This document shows, piece by piece, positions 5,761 through 12,490 of a DNA stretch of 14,238 bases (position 1 is its first letter; each line of letters begins with the position of its first letter). Location of the stretch: NCBI GenBank assembly GCA_964607865.1, contig CAZSLZ010000088.1:1-14238 (forward strand). Direction: 5' to 3'. The translations under genes were made by a program, and so were the position numbers. The notes below the pieces were generated by a model. The model was not told where the DNA came from and made no database searches. It saw nothing but the letters and a program-made list of their open reading frames with translations. Origin of the DNA: CAZSLZ01 sp964607865 (GTDB taxonomy: Bacteria; Vulcanimicrobiota; JAJTBE01; CAZSLZ01).

Positions 5761-6830
5761 TATGGGTTTATAATTACATTAATTATCTTTTTCTTTGCGG
5801 CGGGTTTGTCTTTTTCCCATGGCCGTCTGTAAACCATAGTGATTGTTGTATTCCCTTCGCCAAGAGCTTCAAAAACCCAGGCTTCTTTTCCCGGAGCTCC
5901 CAGTTTTTCCGAATCGGGAGGGATAATCTCTTTGTCTACCAGTTTAATTAATGCCGGATTCAACTGGCCTTCAAGGTCCCATTGATAACCTGTGGAGCCT
6001 GCAGATTCCAATTGAATTTTAAAACTTTGCCCCTTATTGAGAATTATTGTAGATACAGGAGATTTTTCCAGGTTTTTCATTGCTTTGGTGAGCCAGTTTC
6101 CGTACATGGGGTTGGGAATTATGATAAATTTGTCTCCAAAGTGTTTAAGAGCCTGGCTGGCTTCCATCATATCGGGGTCGAAAAGATCATGCTGTTGATC
6201 GCCGGCAAGCATAATAATTTTTAAAGGAGGCAGTTTTTCCGAAGCTGTAAGTGTCTTTAATTCCCCTTTTTCAAGATTATTTCGCCGCATTTCCTTGGTG
6301 TCATCATCAGCATATGGCCCCGTTTTCAAAACAACGGCATCGAAGGGTATCCCAATTTTTTTCAAGTTTCCTTTGGAAGCTTCCAGAAGATTGCCAGAAC
6401 GGTTGGTGATTACTATTACCTTGCCTCCCAGTTTTTTAACCTGGTTGGTAAAATCGACAGCTCCTGCCAATGGAGGGCAAGCTTCCTGGTTGCACCAGTT
6501 ATCCCAACTTTCATTATTGAATTCCTGGCCGGTATCACAGAGATAATACTGATAACCAACATTGCTCACCAGAGTTTCATCCATATCAAAAACCACCGCC
6601 CAACTCCCCGGTTTTTCATTCTCAACCAGTTTTTTAAGGCGGGGCAGGGCATTGGTATATGCCTGTTTTGTGGAAAAAATATATTCATTGGAGTATTTTA
6701 TCCATAAAAGAGCTTCGTTAGGTTGCTCAAGTTCTTTTTTAAGAACAGCTGTGGAATCTGCAAATATCGGGGATGTAAAAAAAAGACAAATCAGTAATAA
6801 TAAAGGGATGGTTCTTGAAATATTCTTCAT
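5760..6830 (-). CDS. Exported HAD acid phosphatase (e(P4)/class B-like) fused to a chagasin-like I42 domain
   Basis: A 356-residue two-domain secreted protein. A signal peptide spans residues 1-24 (MKNISRT, Leu-rich core, SPIFA before Asp25). No valid lipobox is visible, unlike lipoprotein e(P4). Residues about 30-255 form a HAD phosphatase: motif I VFDMDETLVSN with Asp82 nucleophile and Asp84, motif II ITNRS (141-145), motif IV LAGDQQHDLFD (208-217), and the PNPMYGNW segment (239-246) of the acid phosphatase/5'-nucleotidase group. Residues about 258-356 resemble chagasin, a cysteine-protease inhibitor: GQSFKIQL, the GSTGYQW loop (278-284), a Gly-rich GAPGKEAWVF loop (311-320) and RRPW (335-338), the three inhibitory-loop signatures in order. 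The ribosome binding site is AGGAGG. It is probably transcribed with the receiver gene 43 bases upstream. Confidence 0.87.
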   Translation of the reverse strand: MKNISRTIPLLLLICLFFTSPIFADSTAVLKKELEQPNEALLWIKYSNEYIFSTKQAYTNALPRLKKLVENEKPGSWAVVFDMDETLVSNVGYQYYLCDTGQEFNNESWDNWCNQEACPPLAGAVDFTNQVKKLGGKVIVITNRSGNLLEASKGNLKKIGIPFDAVVLKTGPYADDDTKEMRRNNLEKGELKTLTASEKLPPLKIIMLAGDQQHDLFDPDMMEASQALKHFGDKFIIIPNPMYGNWLTKAMKNLEKSPVSTIILNKGQSFKIQLESAGSTGYQWDLEGQLNPALIKLVDKEIIPPDSEKLGAPGKEAWVFEALGEGNTTITMVYRRPWEKDKPAAKKKIINVIINP

Positions 6831-6873
6831 AAGGGCCTCCTGAAAAAAATGTTAAAAACCTTCTGAAAATAGA

Positions 6874-7305
6874 TTATAAATCTTTCAGGGGTTTCAGCAG
6901 GTTAATGTTTCCGGTTAAAACCTCTCTGGTTCTATGTTTTTCTATAATTTTGAAAATCCTTTCAGCCAATTCGTTCTTTTTGTTATAGGTTAAGTTTTCT
7001 TTTGAAACAAAACCTGTTGCGCAACATTCAAAAGCTTCCCGGATAACTCTCTGGTTCCGGGTGCCAGAACATAAAATTATTGCCATTTCAGGTATTGCTC
7101 TATGTAAAATCTTGATTAATTCCAAGCCTTCAATACGAGGCATTGTATGGTCAACAATTATCAGGTCAAATTTCTGTTTTTCAAGTTTGCGGACAAGTTC
7201 CCTGATGGTTGATGCGGTTGATATATCAAAGACATCCTTAAAAATTGCTTCGAAGATAATAAGGAAATCTTCATTGTCATCCAGAACGATAATTTTTTCC
7301 TGCAT
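6874..7305 (-). CDS. Stand-alone response-regulator receiver domain
   Basis: A 143-residue CheY-like receiver with no DNA-binding or enzymatic output domain. Conserved positions are present: the acidic pocket Asp9/Asp10 in VLDDNED, phospho-acceptor Asp52 in IIVDHTMP, Ser80 in LCSG, and Lys102 in FVSKEN. Residues after about 125 form a short charged tail. It probably relays phosphate to or from a histidine kinase encoded elsewhere, or acts through protein contacts. I chose the ATG at 7305 because AGGAG lies 12 bases upstream and the beta-1 strand begins right after it; a TTG at 7335 would add ten residues and has only a weak upstream AGG. A good promoter lies at 7362-7390. The next gene on the strand is the exported phosphatase, so the two are likely co-transcribed. 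Confidence 0.88.
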   Translation of the reverse strand: MQEKIIVLDDNEDFLIIFEAIFKDVFDISTASTIRELVRKLEKQKFDLIIVDHTMPRIEGLELIKILHRAIPEMAIILCSGTRNQRVIREAFECCATGFVSKENLTYNKKNELAERIFKIIEKHRTREVLTGNINLLKPLKDL

Positions 7306-7361
7306 TTTGAGTATTTTCTCCTGTGGGAAGTTCAAAAAACCTGTTTAGATGGAACTAAAAG

Positions 7362-7390
7362 ATTAAATCTAGTGTTTAAAATAATAACAA
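7362..7390 (-). promoter_or_regulatory. Sigma-70/sigma-A-type promoter of the receiver-phosphatase operon
   Basis: On the minus strand, TTGTTA (7390-7385) and TTTAAT (7367-7362) are separated by exactly 17 bases. The -10 box has one mismatch from consensus and the -35 box has two. Transcription would start near 7355, giving a leader of about 50 bases to the ATG at 7305. Confidence 0.55.
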
Positions 7391-7391
7391 C

Positions 7392-7508
7392 TTTAATCAG
7401 TGGGATGAGTTGCTTAACAAGCGACTCTAACCAACCCATAGAATCCCCACTCCTTAACAACCTGGTTCTATGGTAACAGGGCTCTTGCTAAAAAGGGCCC
7501 TCTTTTTA
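7392..7508 (+). ncRNA. Candidate pseudoknotted structured RNA ending in an intrinsic terminator
   Basis: This gap between two minus-strand genes can fold compactly. P1: agtggg (7399-7404) with cccact (7446-7451). P2 inside it: gagttgctt (7407-7415) with aagcgactc (7419-7427), 9 bp with one G-U pair and a 3-base loop. P3: ccatagaa (7436-7443) with ttctatgg (7466-7473), 8 bp, perfect. P1 and P3 interlock, so together they form a pseudoknot. The octamer cttaacaa occurs twice (7413-7420 and 7453-7460). A hairpin at 7478-7501 followed by ctttttag ends the segment in plus orientation. No plus-strand gene follows, so a terminated small RNA is the simplest reading. I do not recognise it as a known RNA class. 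Its 5' end and promoter are uncertain (a TAAAAT box lies at 7377-7382 with no good -35). Confidence 0.45.
7478..7508 (+). terminator. Plus-strand intrinsic terminator of the candidate RNA
   Basis: agggctc (7478-7484) pairs with gggccct (7495-7501), 7 bp with one G-U, and is followed by ctttttag. The bases ctaaaaag/ctttttag (7488-7495 and 7502-7509) form a competing 8-bp inverted repeat. On the minus strand the stem has a mismatch and lacks a T-run, so the plus orientation is favoured. The stop codon of the minus-strand glycosyltransferase (7506-7508) lies in the T-run. Confidence 0.6.
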
Positions 7509-8543
7509 GTATAATTTTTCCAGTTCTATGATTGAGCCAAGAATATCTTTCTGTATTTGTGAGGGGGCACGTTGGGGAAAACGCCGGTTTTTTACTTTCC
7601 AGGGGCCCCAGCGTTGTGAAAGTTCGTCATATTCATCCTCGGAATATAGGGCGATAACAGGGACTTTCTGGGACGAAGCCATCATCACATAAGCAGGATC
7701 TACAGTTATAACATATTTGCATCTTCTAATCAATGCTAAAATCCTGAAAAGTTCTCTGACCTGAACACACTGAACTGATTTTTCACTTTTATAATGAGCT
7801 TCCAGTTCACGGCCGATGTCGATCTGCCAATCTTCATAAATGTATAAAATATAAGAATCGGGAAATGCCTTTTTGATTTCGGCAGTGAGTTTTATGAAAT
7901 TAGGTTTGTCCCATTCCTTAAATAGCCATTTTTTGCTTACATTGATAAAAAATATCCTGGCATTTCGGGTTTCCCATCCTTTCTGTCTCAAAACCGTAAA
8001 GGCAAACTTGTCATCATCCTGGGGAAAACTCAAATCAATATCTTTGTTCACTTCTTGCATTCCCAGTTTTTTCAGAAATGATAAATTCATATCAATCTGA
8101 TGAGGTATTTTGGACTGGTTGAGATCAAACTCCAGGCTTTCGGTGAGTAAAAAATTGGCAATTGGAGCTATATAGGGTTGCTTGTTGAAAACTATACCAA
8201 GCTTGTGGGCGGCCTTTGTGAGATAAGCTGCCAGGTAGCCGGTTATTGTGGGGGTTACGCAAAGAACCAGATCGTACCTGTCTTCTTCCAGGCTCTGCAG
8301 AAATTTAAACCTTTCCATCAGCCCGGCTTTTTCATCAAGCATTTTTACTTCTTCCACAGCTTCAGTAGCCATGACAAGCGGCCGGTTCTTTGGCAAGGTT
8401 ATGGCATGAATTGTTCTGTCAGGCCAATTTTCTTTTATAGATTTTATTAAAGGCAAAGAGCATATAACTTCTTCTGTTTCATCTATTGCATTTATAAGAA
8501 TCTTTTTGGCAAATTTAAACTGTACCCCTGAATTATCATCCAT
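7506..8543 (-). CDS. Glycosyltransferase family 9 (heptosyltransferase-like), divergent
   Basis: A 345-residue GT-B glycosyltransferase resembling ADP-heptose:LPS heptosyltransferases. The N-terminal half has the family's opening (KILINAIDETEEVICSLPLIKSIKENWPD, 14-42), the PHQIDMNLSFLKKLG segment (147-161) and a linker. The C-terminal half has FINVSKKWLFKEWDKPNF (199-216), equivalent to the family's W-x-x-K-x-W nucleotide-sugar region, and VITVDPAYVMMAS (278-290), equivalent to the D-T/S-G-xx-H-xA motif. In that last motif the usual Gly and His are replaced, so donor use may differ. The ribosome binding site is AAAGGA, inside a possible hairpin. It likely transfers a sugar onto a surface glycan, alongside the GT2 gene 126 bases upstream on the same strand. 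GT9 enzymes are not restricted to LPS makers, so it does not prove an outer membrane. Confidence 0.82.
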   Translation of the reverse strand: MDDNSGVQFKFAKKILINAIDETEEVICSLPLIKSIKENWPDRTIHAITLPKNRPLVMATEAVEEVKMLDEKAGLMERFKFLQSLEEDRYDLVLCVTPTITGYLAAYLTKAAHKLGIVFNKQPYIAPIANFLLTESLEFDLNQSKIPHQIDMNLSFLKKLGMQEVNKDIDLSFPQDDDKFAFTVLRQKGWETRNARIFFINVSKKWLFKEWDKPNFIKLTAEIKKAFPDSYILYIYEDWQIDIGRELEAHYKSEKSVQCVQVRELFRILALIRRCKYVITVDPAYVMMASSQKVPVIALYSEDEYDELSQRWGPWKVKNRRFPQRAPSQIQKDILGSIIELEKLY

Positions 8544-8549
8544 AGTATT

Positions 8550-8580
8550 AAGTCCTTTCCTGTTAATTAATGCAGGACTT
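8550..8580 (-). promoter_or_regulatory. Inverted repeat covering the ribosome binding site of the GT9 gene
   Basis: On the minus strand, aagtcct and aggactt (7-bp arms, 17-base loop) put the AAAGGA ribosome binding site of the downstream gene in the 3' arm of the hairpin. This could lower translation unless opened. The stem is short, and a competing cctg/cagg pairing lies inside the loop. Confidence 0.3.
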
Positions 8581-8669
8581 TTAAAAATTTCTAAAGCATC
8601 ATAATAAAATTTCGTAATTACAGCAAAATTCCTGCTTTATAGCAATTATACTATATCTTTTCTGATTGA

Positions 8670-9575
8670 TTAATCGGAATCATCTGCCAGTTTTTTCTGG
8701 ATTGCATTAAAGTATTCAAACTTGAATAACTGATGGGCGCTGAAAAGAGCCAAACCGGTTAACTCTTCCTTATCATATTTTTCGATTATTCCTTCAAATA
8801 GTTTCTTCCCGAAAAAATTAACCAGATTGTTTAAAAGCAGACGGGGGCCGTAAATTCCTGTTGCCAGTTTAATACGCCAATGATTGTGCTTGTTTAGAAA
8901 AATTACGGCTGTGCGGCCTTTGGCGCGGGCCTGTTTTAATATTCCCGGCAGTTCATCTTTTTTCCACCTGGTTTTATAGTGAAAACCCACAGCTTCCTTA
9001 CTGAATCTTGAAACCAGCCCCATATTTCTGAGTTTAAAACCCAACTCCAGGTCTTCCCAGCCATATTCCCTGAAATCTTCGTCAAAACCCCCGGCTTTGA
9101 TAAAATCAGCTTTAGCCAGAGAGCCGTTTCCACCCAGAAAAAAAGCAGATGCATAGTCTTTTATGGTGAACTCCGGTTTTTTTCCCTTGATATTTTCCAG
9201 ATCTTCCACATGGTTGACCCAGCCTTTCACCACGCTGCCGGGGTATTCCCTGTGAACCTTCATATGTCCCGAAATCAGGGTGGGTGAGGGAACCATATCG
9301 TCATCCAGGAAAAGAATGTATTTGCCATGAGCCAGTTCTGCCCCCCGGTTGCGGGTTTTTGCTATGCCCGAGTGTTTCATTCTTTCACAAATCAAATTAC
9401 AGGGGGCTTCCAGAGCGTTGACAGCCTGGCAGGTGTCATCGCTGGAACCATCATCAATGACAACAATTTCATATTTATCTTTGGGGTAGTCCTGTTCAAA
9501 TAACTCCCTTACTGTCCTGACCACTAGATCTTTCCTGTTATAAGTGCTTATTTGAACCGAAATATCAATATCCAA
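8670..9575 (-). CDS. Glycosyltransferase family 2 with Glyco_transf_7C-like region
   Basis: A 301-residue GT-A glycosyltransferase, probably cytoplasmic or peripheral at the membrane, using a nucleotide sugar to build a surface glycan. Visible motifs: the opening VQISTYNRKDLVVRTVREL (7-25), the DDGSSDD nucleotide loop (41-47), the metal-binding FLDDDMVPS (89-97; DxD-type) and GGFDEDFREYGWEDLELGFKL (162-182), which supplies the ED acceptor/catalytic motif (Glu174, Asp175) and the 7C-like signature. The C-terminal 110 residues are basic and alpha-helical in character without a clear membrane segment. The start is TTG: AGGAG lies 6 bases upstream and no ATG occurs near the conserved N-terminus. 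It is followed on the same strand by the GT9 gene and is divergent from the TIM-barrel gene. Confidence 0.9.
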   Translation of the reverse strand: MDIDISVQISTYNRKDLVVRTVRELFEQDYPKDKYEIVVIDDGSSDDTCQAVNALEAPCNLICERMKHSGIAKTRNRGAELAHGKYILFLDDDMVPSPTLISGHMKVHREYPGSVVKGWVNHVEDLENIKGKKPEFTIKDYASAFFLGGNGSLAKADFIKAGGFDEDFREYGWEDLELGFKLRNMGLVSRFSKEAVGFHYKTRWKKDELPGILKQARAKGRTAVIFLNKHNHWRIKLATGIYGPRLLLNNLVNFFGKKLFEGIIEKYDKEELTGLALFSAHQLFKFEYFNAIQKKLADDSD

Positions 9576-9727
9576 TTTATGCTCCTATTTTTATTTTCTC
9601 TTTCTGATTTACTAAATAAGTAATAATTCCTTTTATTGGGGGATATTTAATAAAATGCTTTGATTGGTGGAGGGTTTTTTCTGACATGACAGAAATTTTC
9701 AATAACACTTTTAGTTGGAGGACGATA

Positions 9728-10609
9728 ATGGATATTGGTTTTAAAACAAATATATTGTTTGAGTATGATTTTAACCAGATTGTCGATTTTGCTGTTGAAA
9801 ACGGAATCAAGGCGCTGGAAATACAGACTCATTTTAATAAGGAATTGCAAGGCAGGCATTTTGACATAATAAACCTGGATGAAGCTGATGCAAAACGAAT
9901 TGTCGCTATTTTAGAAAATAATGGTTTGTATCTTTCCAATTTGTCATATTTTTCTAACCCCCTGGCCGGCGATGAAAACAGAAAAGAATATATTAACAAT
10001 ATGGAAACCCTTATTGAAAAAGCAAGTTGGTTAAAAGTTAAGAATTTAACCACATTCACCGGTTACAACCCTGAAATGAGCCTGGAAACCATTATAAAGG
10101 AATTTGAGCCCGTTATTAAGCCGTTATTGAAAAAAGCCGGGGAAAAAGACATGAATATACTGCTCGAGAACACTCCGGTTATGACCAGCGACAGTGATTT
10201 TGGCAATATTGCTTATTCACCCGAAGTCTGGGATATAATTTTTACCCATATTTCCGATGATAATTTCGGTTTAAACTATGACCCCTCTCATCTTTTCTGG
10301 CTGGGTATTGATTATATGCTGTTCATCAGGGTTTTCAACGAGAAGATTTTCCATGTCCAGGCCAAGGATGCCGAAATTCTGCTGGAACGGCTCAGGATGT
10401 CGGGAATTCTGGGACAGAATTGGTTTCAATACCGCCTTCCCGGCTTTGGAAACATTGAATGGAGAAAATTCGCTTCTGCCTTGTATGAGAATGGTTACGA
10501 CGGCGTAATAAGCATTGAACATGAAGATCCTGTCTGGTTGGGTAATACCAATAAGAAAAAGAAAGGTTTGCAGCTTTCCAAAAAATATCTGGACAATTTT
10601 GTTATATAA
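9728..10609 (+). CDS. Sugar phosphate isomerase/epimerase-like TIM-barrel protein
   Basis: A 293-residue protein of the xylose isomerase-like (AP endonuclease 2) TIM-barrel superfamily. Probable metal ligands appear in the expected order on successive strands: ILLENTP (144-150, Glu147), LNYDPSHLFWLG (182-193, Asp185 and His188), FHVQAKD (208-214, His209 and Asp214), and GVISIEHEDP (259-268, Glu264). The GFGNIEW segment (239-245) is also typical. Members isomerise or epimerise keto-sugars or inositols, or cleave AP-site DNA; the missing DNA-specific features favour a sugar substrate. The ATG at 9728 is preferred over an upstream ATG at 9686 because TTGGAGG lies directly before it. It stands alone on the plus strand, divergent from the glycosyltransferases. 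A role in sugar precursor supply is inference from proximity. Confidence 0.88.
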   Translation: MDIGFKTNILFEYDFNQIVDFAVENGIKALEIQTHFNKELQGRHFDIINLDEADAKRIVAILENNGLYLSNLSYFSNPLAGDENRKEYINNMETLIEKASWLKVKNLTTFTGYNPEMSLETIIKEFEPVIKPLLKKAGEKDMNILLENTPVMTSDSDFGNIAYSPEVWDIIFTHISDDNFGLNYDPSHLFWLGIDYMLFIRVFNEKIFHVQAKDAEILLERLRMSGILGQNWFQYRLPGFGNIEWRKFASALYENGYDGVISIEHEDPVWLGNTNKKKKGLQLSKKYLDNFVI

Positions 10610-10947
10610 ACAGTTAAATACTCCAAAAAGAGGATTTTATAAGGGTTCCTAGAAATTTTTGGGGTAAAATAAGGTTGTATTGCTTTTTTCTAATTATGTT
10701 TGATTTTAAATTGTCAACAACTGAAAATATAGAGCGTCTCTCAAAAAAAGAGAGCGCTCTTTATAATTTTCAGGGAAAAAACAAATAATGCAATTACCGG
10801 TATTTTTTAGAGCTGTGAATTTAAAAAGATTGAAATTATTAAAATGAATGGAAAAAGAGGGAAATTAACGTTGTAAATGTAAATGGCAAATGTTAAAGCA
10901 TATGTCATTGAAAAGTATGGAGCTTGATTAATGTGGGAGTAATTACT
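10610..10947. other. Gene-free stretch upstream of the Kor operon
   Basis: About 340 AT-rich bases. The only firm structure is the long hairpin at 10721-10773. The promoter of the following operon should lie between 10774 and 10935. TTGTAA at 10871 with TAAAGC 17 bases downstream is the best spaced pair I can see, but its -10 box is poor. No coding frame of note. Confidence 0.5.
10721..10773 (+). terminator. Long imperfect hairpin, probable terminator after the TIM-barrel gene
   Basis: agagcg-t-ctctc pairs with gagag-cgctct around a 7-A loop (10731-10760), with one bulged T. The flanking ctgaaaat/attttcag arms extend the structure to 53 bases. The tail ttataatttt is a broken T-run. It lies 112 bases past the stop codon, so a processed or independent RNA end is also possible. 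Confidence 0.6.
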
Positions 10948-11235
10948 ATGAAAAAGGATGAAGAAAAAGAAGTCCGTTTTGGTGAGTCTCCGGAAAAAGC
11001 ATTGAAATGGATCAAAACGAATATGGAAGATTCTGGCGATAAAGTGGTTGTGGCCAGGGGCTGGTGTAAACGTTGCGGAGTCTGTGTCAGCATTTGTCCG
11101 GTGAAAGCTCTTTATCAGAATCCTGACGGTACACCGGGTGTTTTGAACGACAAATGTATATCCTGTGGTTCCTGTGAAATCAGTTGCCCGGATTTTGCAA
11201 TAGTAGTTTCCGATTTAAAAGGAAAGAACAAATAA
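10948..11235 (+). CDS. korD: 2-oxoacid:ferredoxin oxidoreductase, delta subunit (2[4Fe-4S] ferredoxin)
   Basis: A 95-residue small iron-sulfur subunit that carries electrons from the catalytic subunits towards external ferredoxin. Two complete 4Fe-4S motifs of the CxxCxxCxxxCP type are visible: Cys40-43-46-50 and Cys70-73-76-80. The 35-residue charged N-terminal extension is common in KorD/VorD-type subunits. The ATG at 10948 is preferred over an in-frame TTG at 10924 because GGGAG lies 8 bases before it. First gene of a delta-alpha-beta-gamma cluster, the order of OorDABC/KorDABC. A 55-base gap, the widest in the operon, separates it from the alpha subunit. Confidence 0.9.
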   Translation: MKKDEEKEVRFGESPEKALKWIKTNMEDSGDKVVVARGWCKRCGVCVSICPVKALYQNPDGTPGVLNDKCISCGSCEISCPDFAIVVSDLKGKNK

Positions 11236-11290
11236 ATTAATGTAGTAGTTTTTAAAATAATATACTGCTTCTATAAACTAGGTGGTAAAA

Positions 11291-12475
11291 ATGAGTTTAA
11301 AAATTAAATCCAAACCCTTTTCCGGTCTCGGTTATATCGATTATAAAGAGGAAAATATACTATATCTTTTCAATCAGGGAAATGTAACCTGCGCGGAGTC
11401 GGCAATTTTGGCAGGTTGTAATTTTTTCGGAGGTTACCCCATAACCCCTTCTTCCGAGATAGCCGAGGTAATGTCCCGGCGAATGCCCCAGGAAGGTGGG
11501 GTGTTTGTTCAAATGGAAGATGAAATAGCCTCTATGGCTGTTATCATCGGCGCATCTCTGGGAGGCTCCCGCTCAATGACCGCCACCTCCGGCCCCGGTT
11601 TTTCCCTGATGCAGGAAAACCTGGGTTTCGGAATTACCGTTGAGGCGCCATGCGTGGTTGTTAATGTACAGCGTGTAGGCCCCAGCACCGGCCTGCCCAC
11701 TTCACCTGCCCAGGGTGATATTATGCAATCCCGGTGGGGAACTCATGGCGACCATCCCATTATAGCCCTTTCTCCTTCCACCCTTCAGGAAGTTGTGGAG
11801 ATGACGGTTGCATCTTTCGATTTTGCCGAACGGTTTCGAATTCCTGTGGTGCTTCTTATGGACGAAACTATCGGGCATATGAGAGAAAGCGTTGCATTTC
11901 CCAGAAGAGAAGATATTCACATCTTTCAAAGGCACGATTATAAGGCTGATACTGAAGATTATAAACCCTATTCAATGGCTTATGAAAACGGTGTGCCTCC
12001 CATGCTCAATTTCGGCGAGGGTTGTCGCTATCATACCACGGGTTTGATTCATGACGAATATGGCTTTCCCACTAGAAAACTCGATGAAGTTCAGCAATGG
12101 TACAAAAGAATTTTCAGAAAAATTGAAAAAGGTTTGGACAGGATACTGATGTATGAAGTCTATAATCTTGAAGATGCCGATACTGTGATTGTATCTTATG
12201 GAATTTCGGCAAGAACCGGAATGGAAGCTATGTATCGAGCCAGAAAACAGGGAAAAAAGGTGGGTATGGTTAAATTGCTGACCATCTGGCCTTTCCCCGA
12301 GGAAATGATGAAAGAAGTTATTGCAAATTGTGACAGAATAGTTGTGCCCGAGTTGAATCGGGGCCAGTTAATTACTGAAATTGAACGGTTGGATCGCCGC
12401 GGGATAGAAATAATTGGTGTAAACCGATATGATGGAGAAATTCTGCGTCCCGGGCAGGTCCTTGAAGTACTATAG
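11291..12475 (+). CDS. korA: 2-oxoacid:ferredoxin oxidoreductase, alpha subunit
   Basis: A 394-residue subunit of the enzyme that converts a 2-oxoacid plus CoA to acyl-CoA and CO2 with reduction of ferredoxin. It contains the pyrimidine-binding domain: GNVTCAESAILAGCNFFGGYPITPSSEIAE (30-59), with the YPITPSSE signature; MEDEIASMA (75-83), with the conserved acidic residues near thiamine diphosphate; TSGPGFSLMQE (99-109); and RVGPSTGLPT, followed by the transketolase C-like domain (about 280-394). Substrate is uncertain: the subunit order favours 2-oxoglutarate (KorA/OorA), but branched-chain VorB-type enzymes are closely similar. The ATG at 11291 is preferred over GTG 11282 because AGGTGG ends 5 bases upstream. 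Its TAG stop lies inside the ribosome binding site of the beta subunit. Confidence 0.9.
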   Translation: MSLKIKSKPFSGLGYIDYKEENILYLFNQGNVTCAESAILAGCNFFGGYPITPSSEIAEVMSRRMPQEGGVFVQMEDEIASMAVIIGASLGGSRSMTATSGPGFSLMQENLGFGITVEAPCVVVNVQRVGPSTGLPTSPAQGDIMQSRWGTHGDHPIIALSPSTLQEVVEMTVASFDFAERFRIPVVLLMDETIGHMRESVAFPRREDIHIFQRHDYKADTEDYKPYSMAYENGVPPMLNFGEGCRYHTTGLIHDEYGFPTRKLDEVQQWYKRIFRKIEKGLDRILMYEVYNLEDADTVIVSYGISARTGMEAMYRARKQGKKVGMVKLLTIWPFPEEMMKEVIANCDRIVVPELNRGQLITEIERLDRRGIEIIGVNRYDGEILRPGQVLEVL

Positions 12476-12490
12476 GAGGCGAATAAAAGA

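Noticed and set aside
5760..6830. Lipoprotein signal on the HAD phosphatase
   Set aside because: Cys15 sits in the middle of the hydrophobic core preceded by Leu-Leu-Ile, which does not fit a lipobox; a signal peptidase I site after Ala24 fits better.
7399..7473. Whether the structured segment is a T-box, c-di-GMP, cobalamin, SAM, fluoride or SRP RNA
   Set aside because: None of the conserved core strings I know for these classes is present, and there is no plus-strand gene downstream for a cis-regulatory riboswitch to control.
7461..7482. A tRNA-like ggttcta string
   Set aside because: No acceptor, D or anticodon stems can be drawn around it; it is better explained as one arm of the P3 stem.
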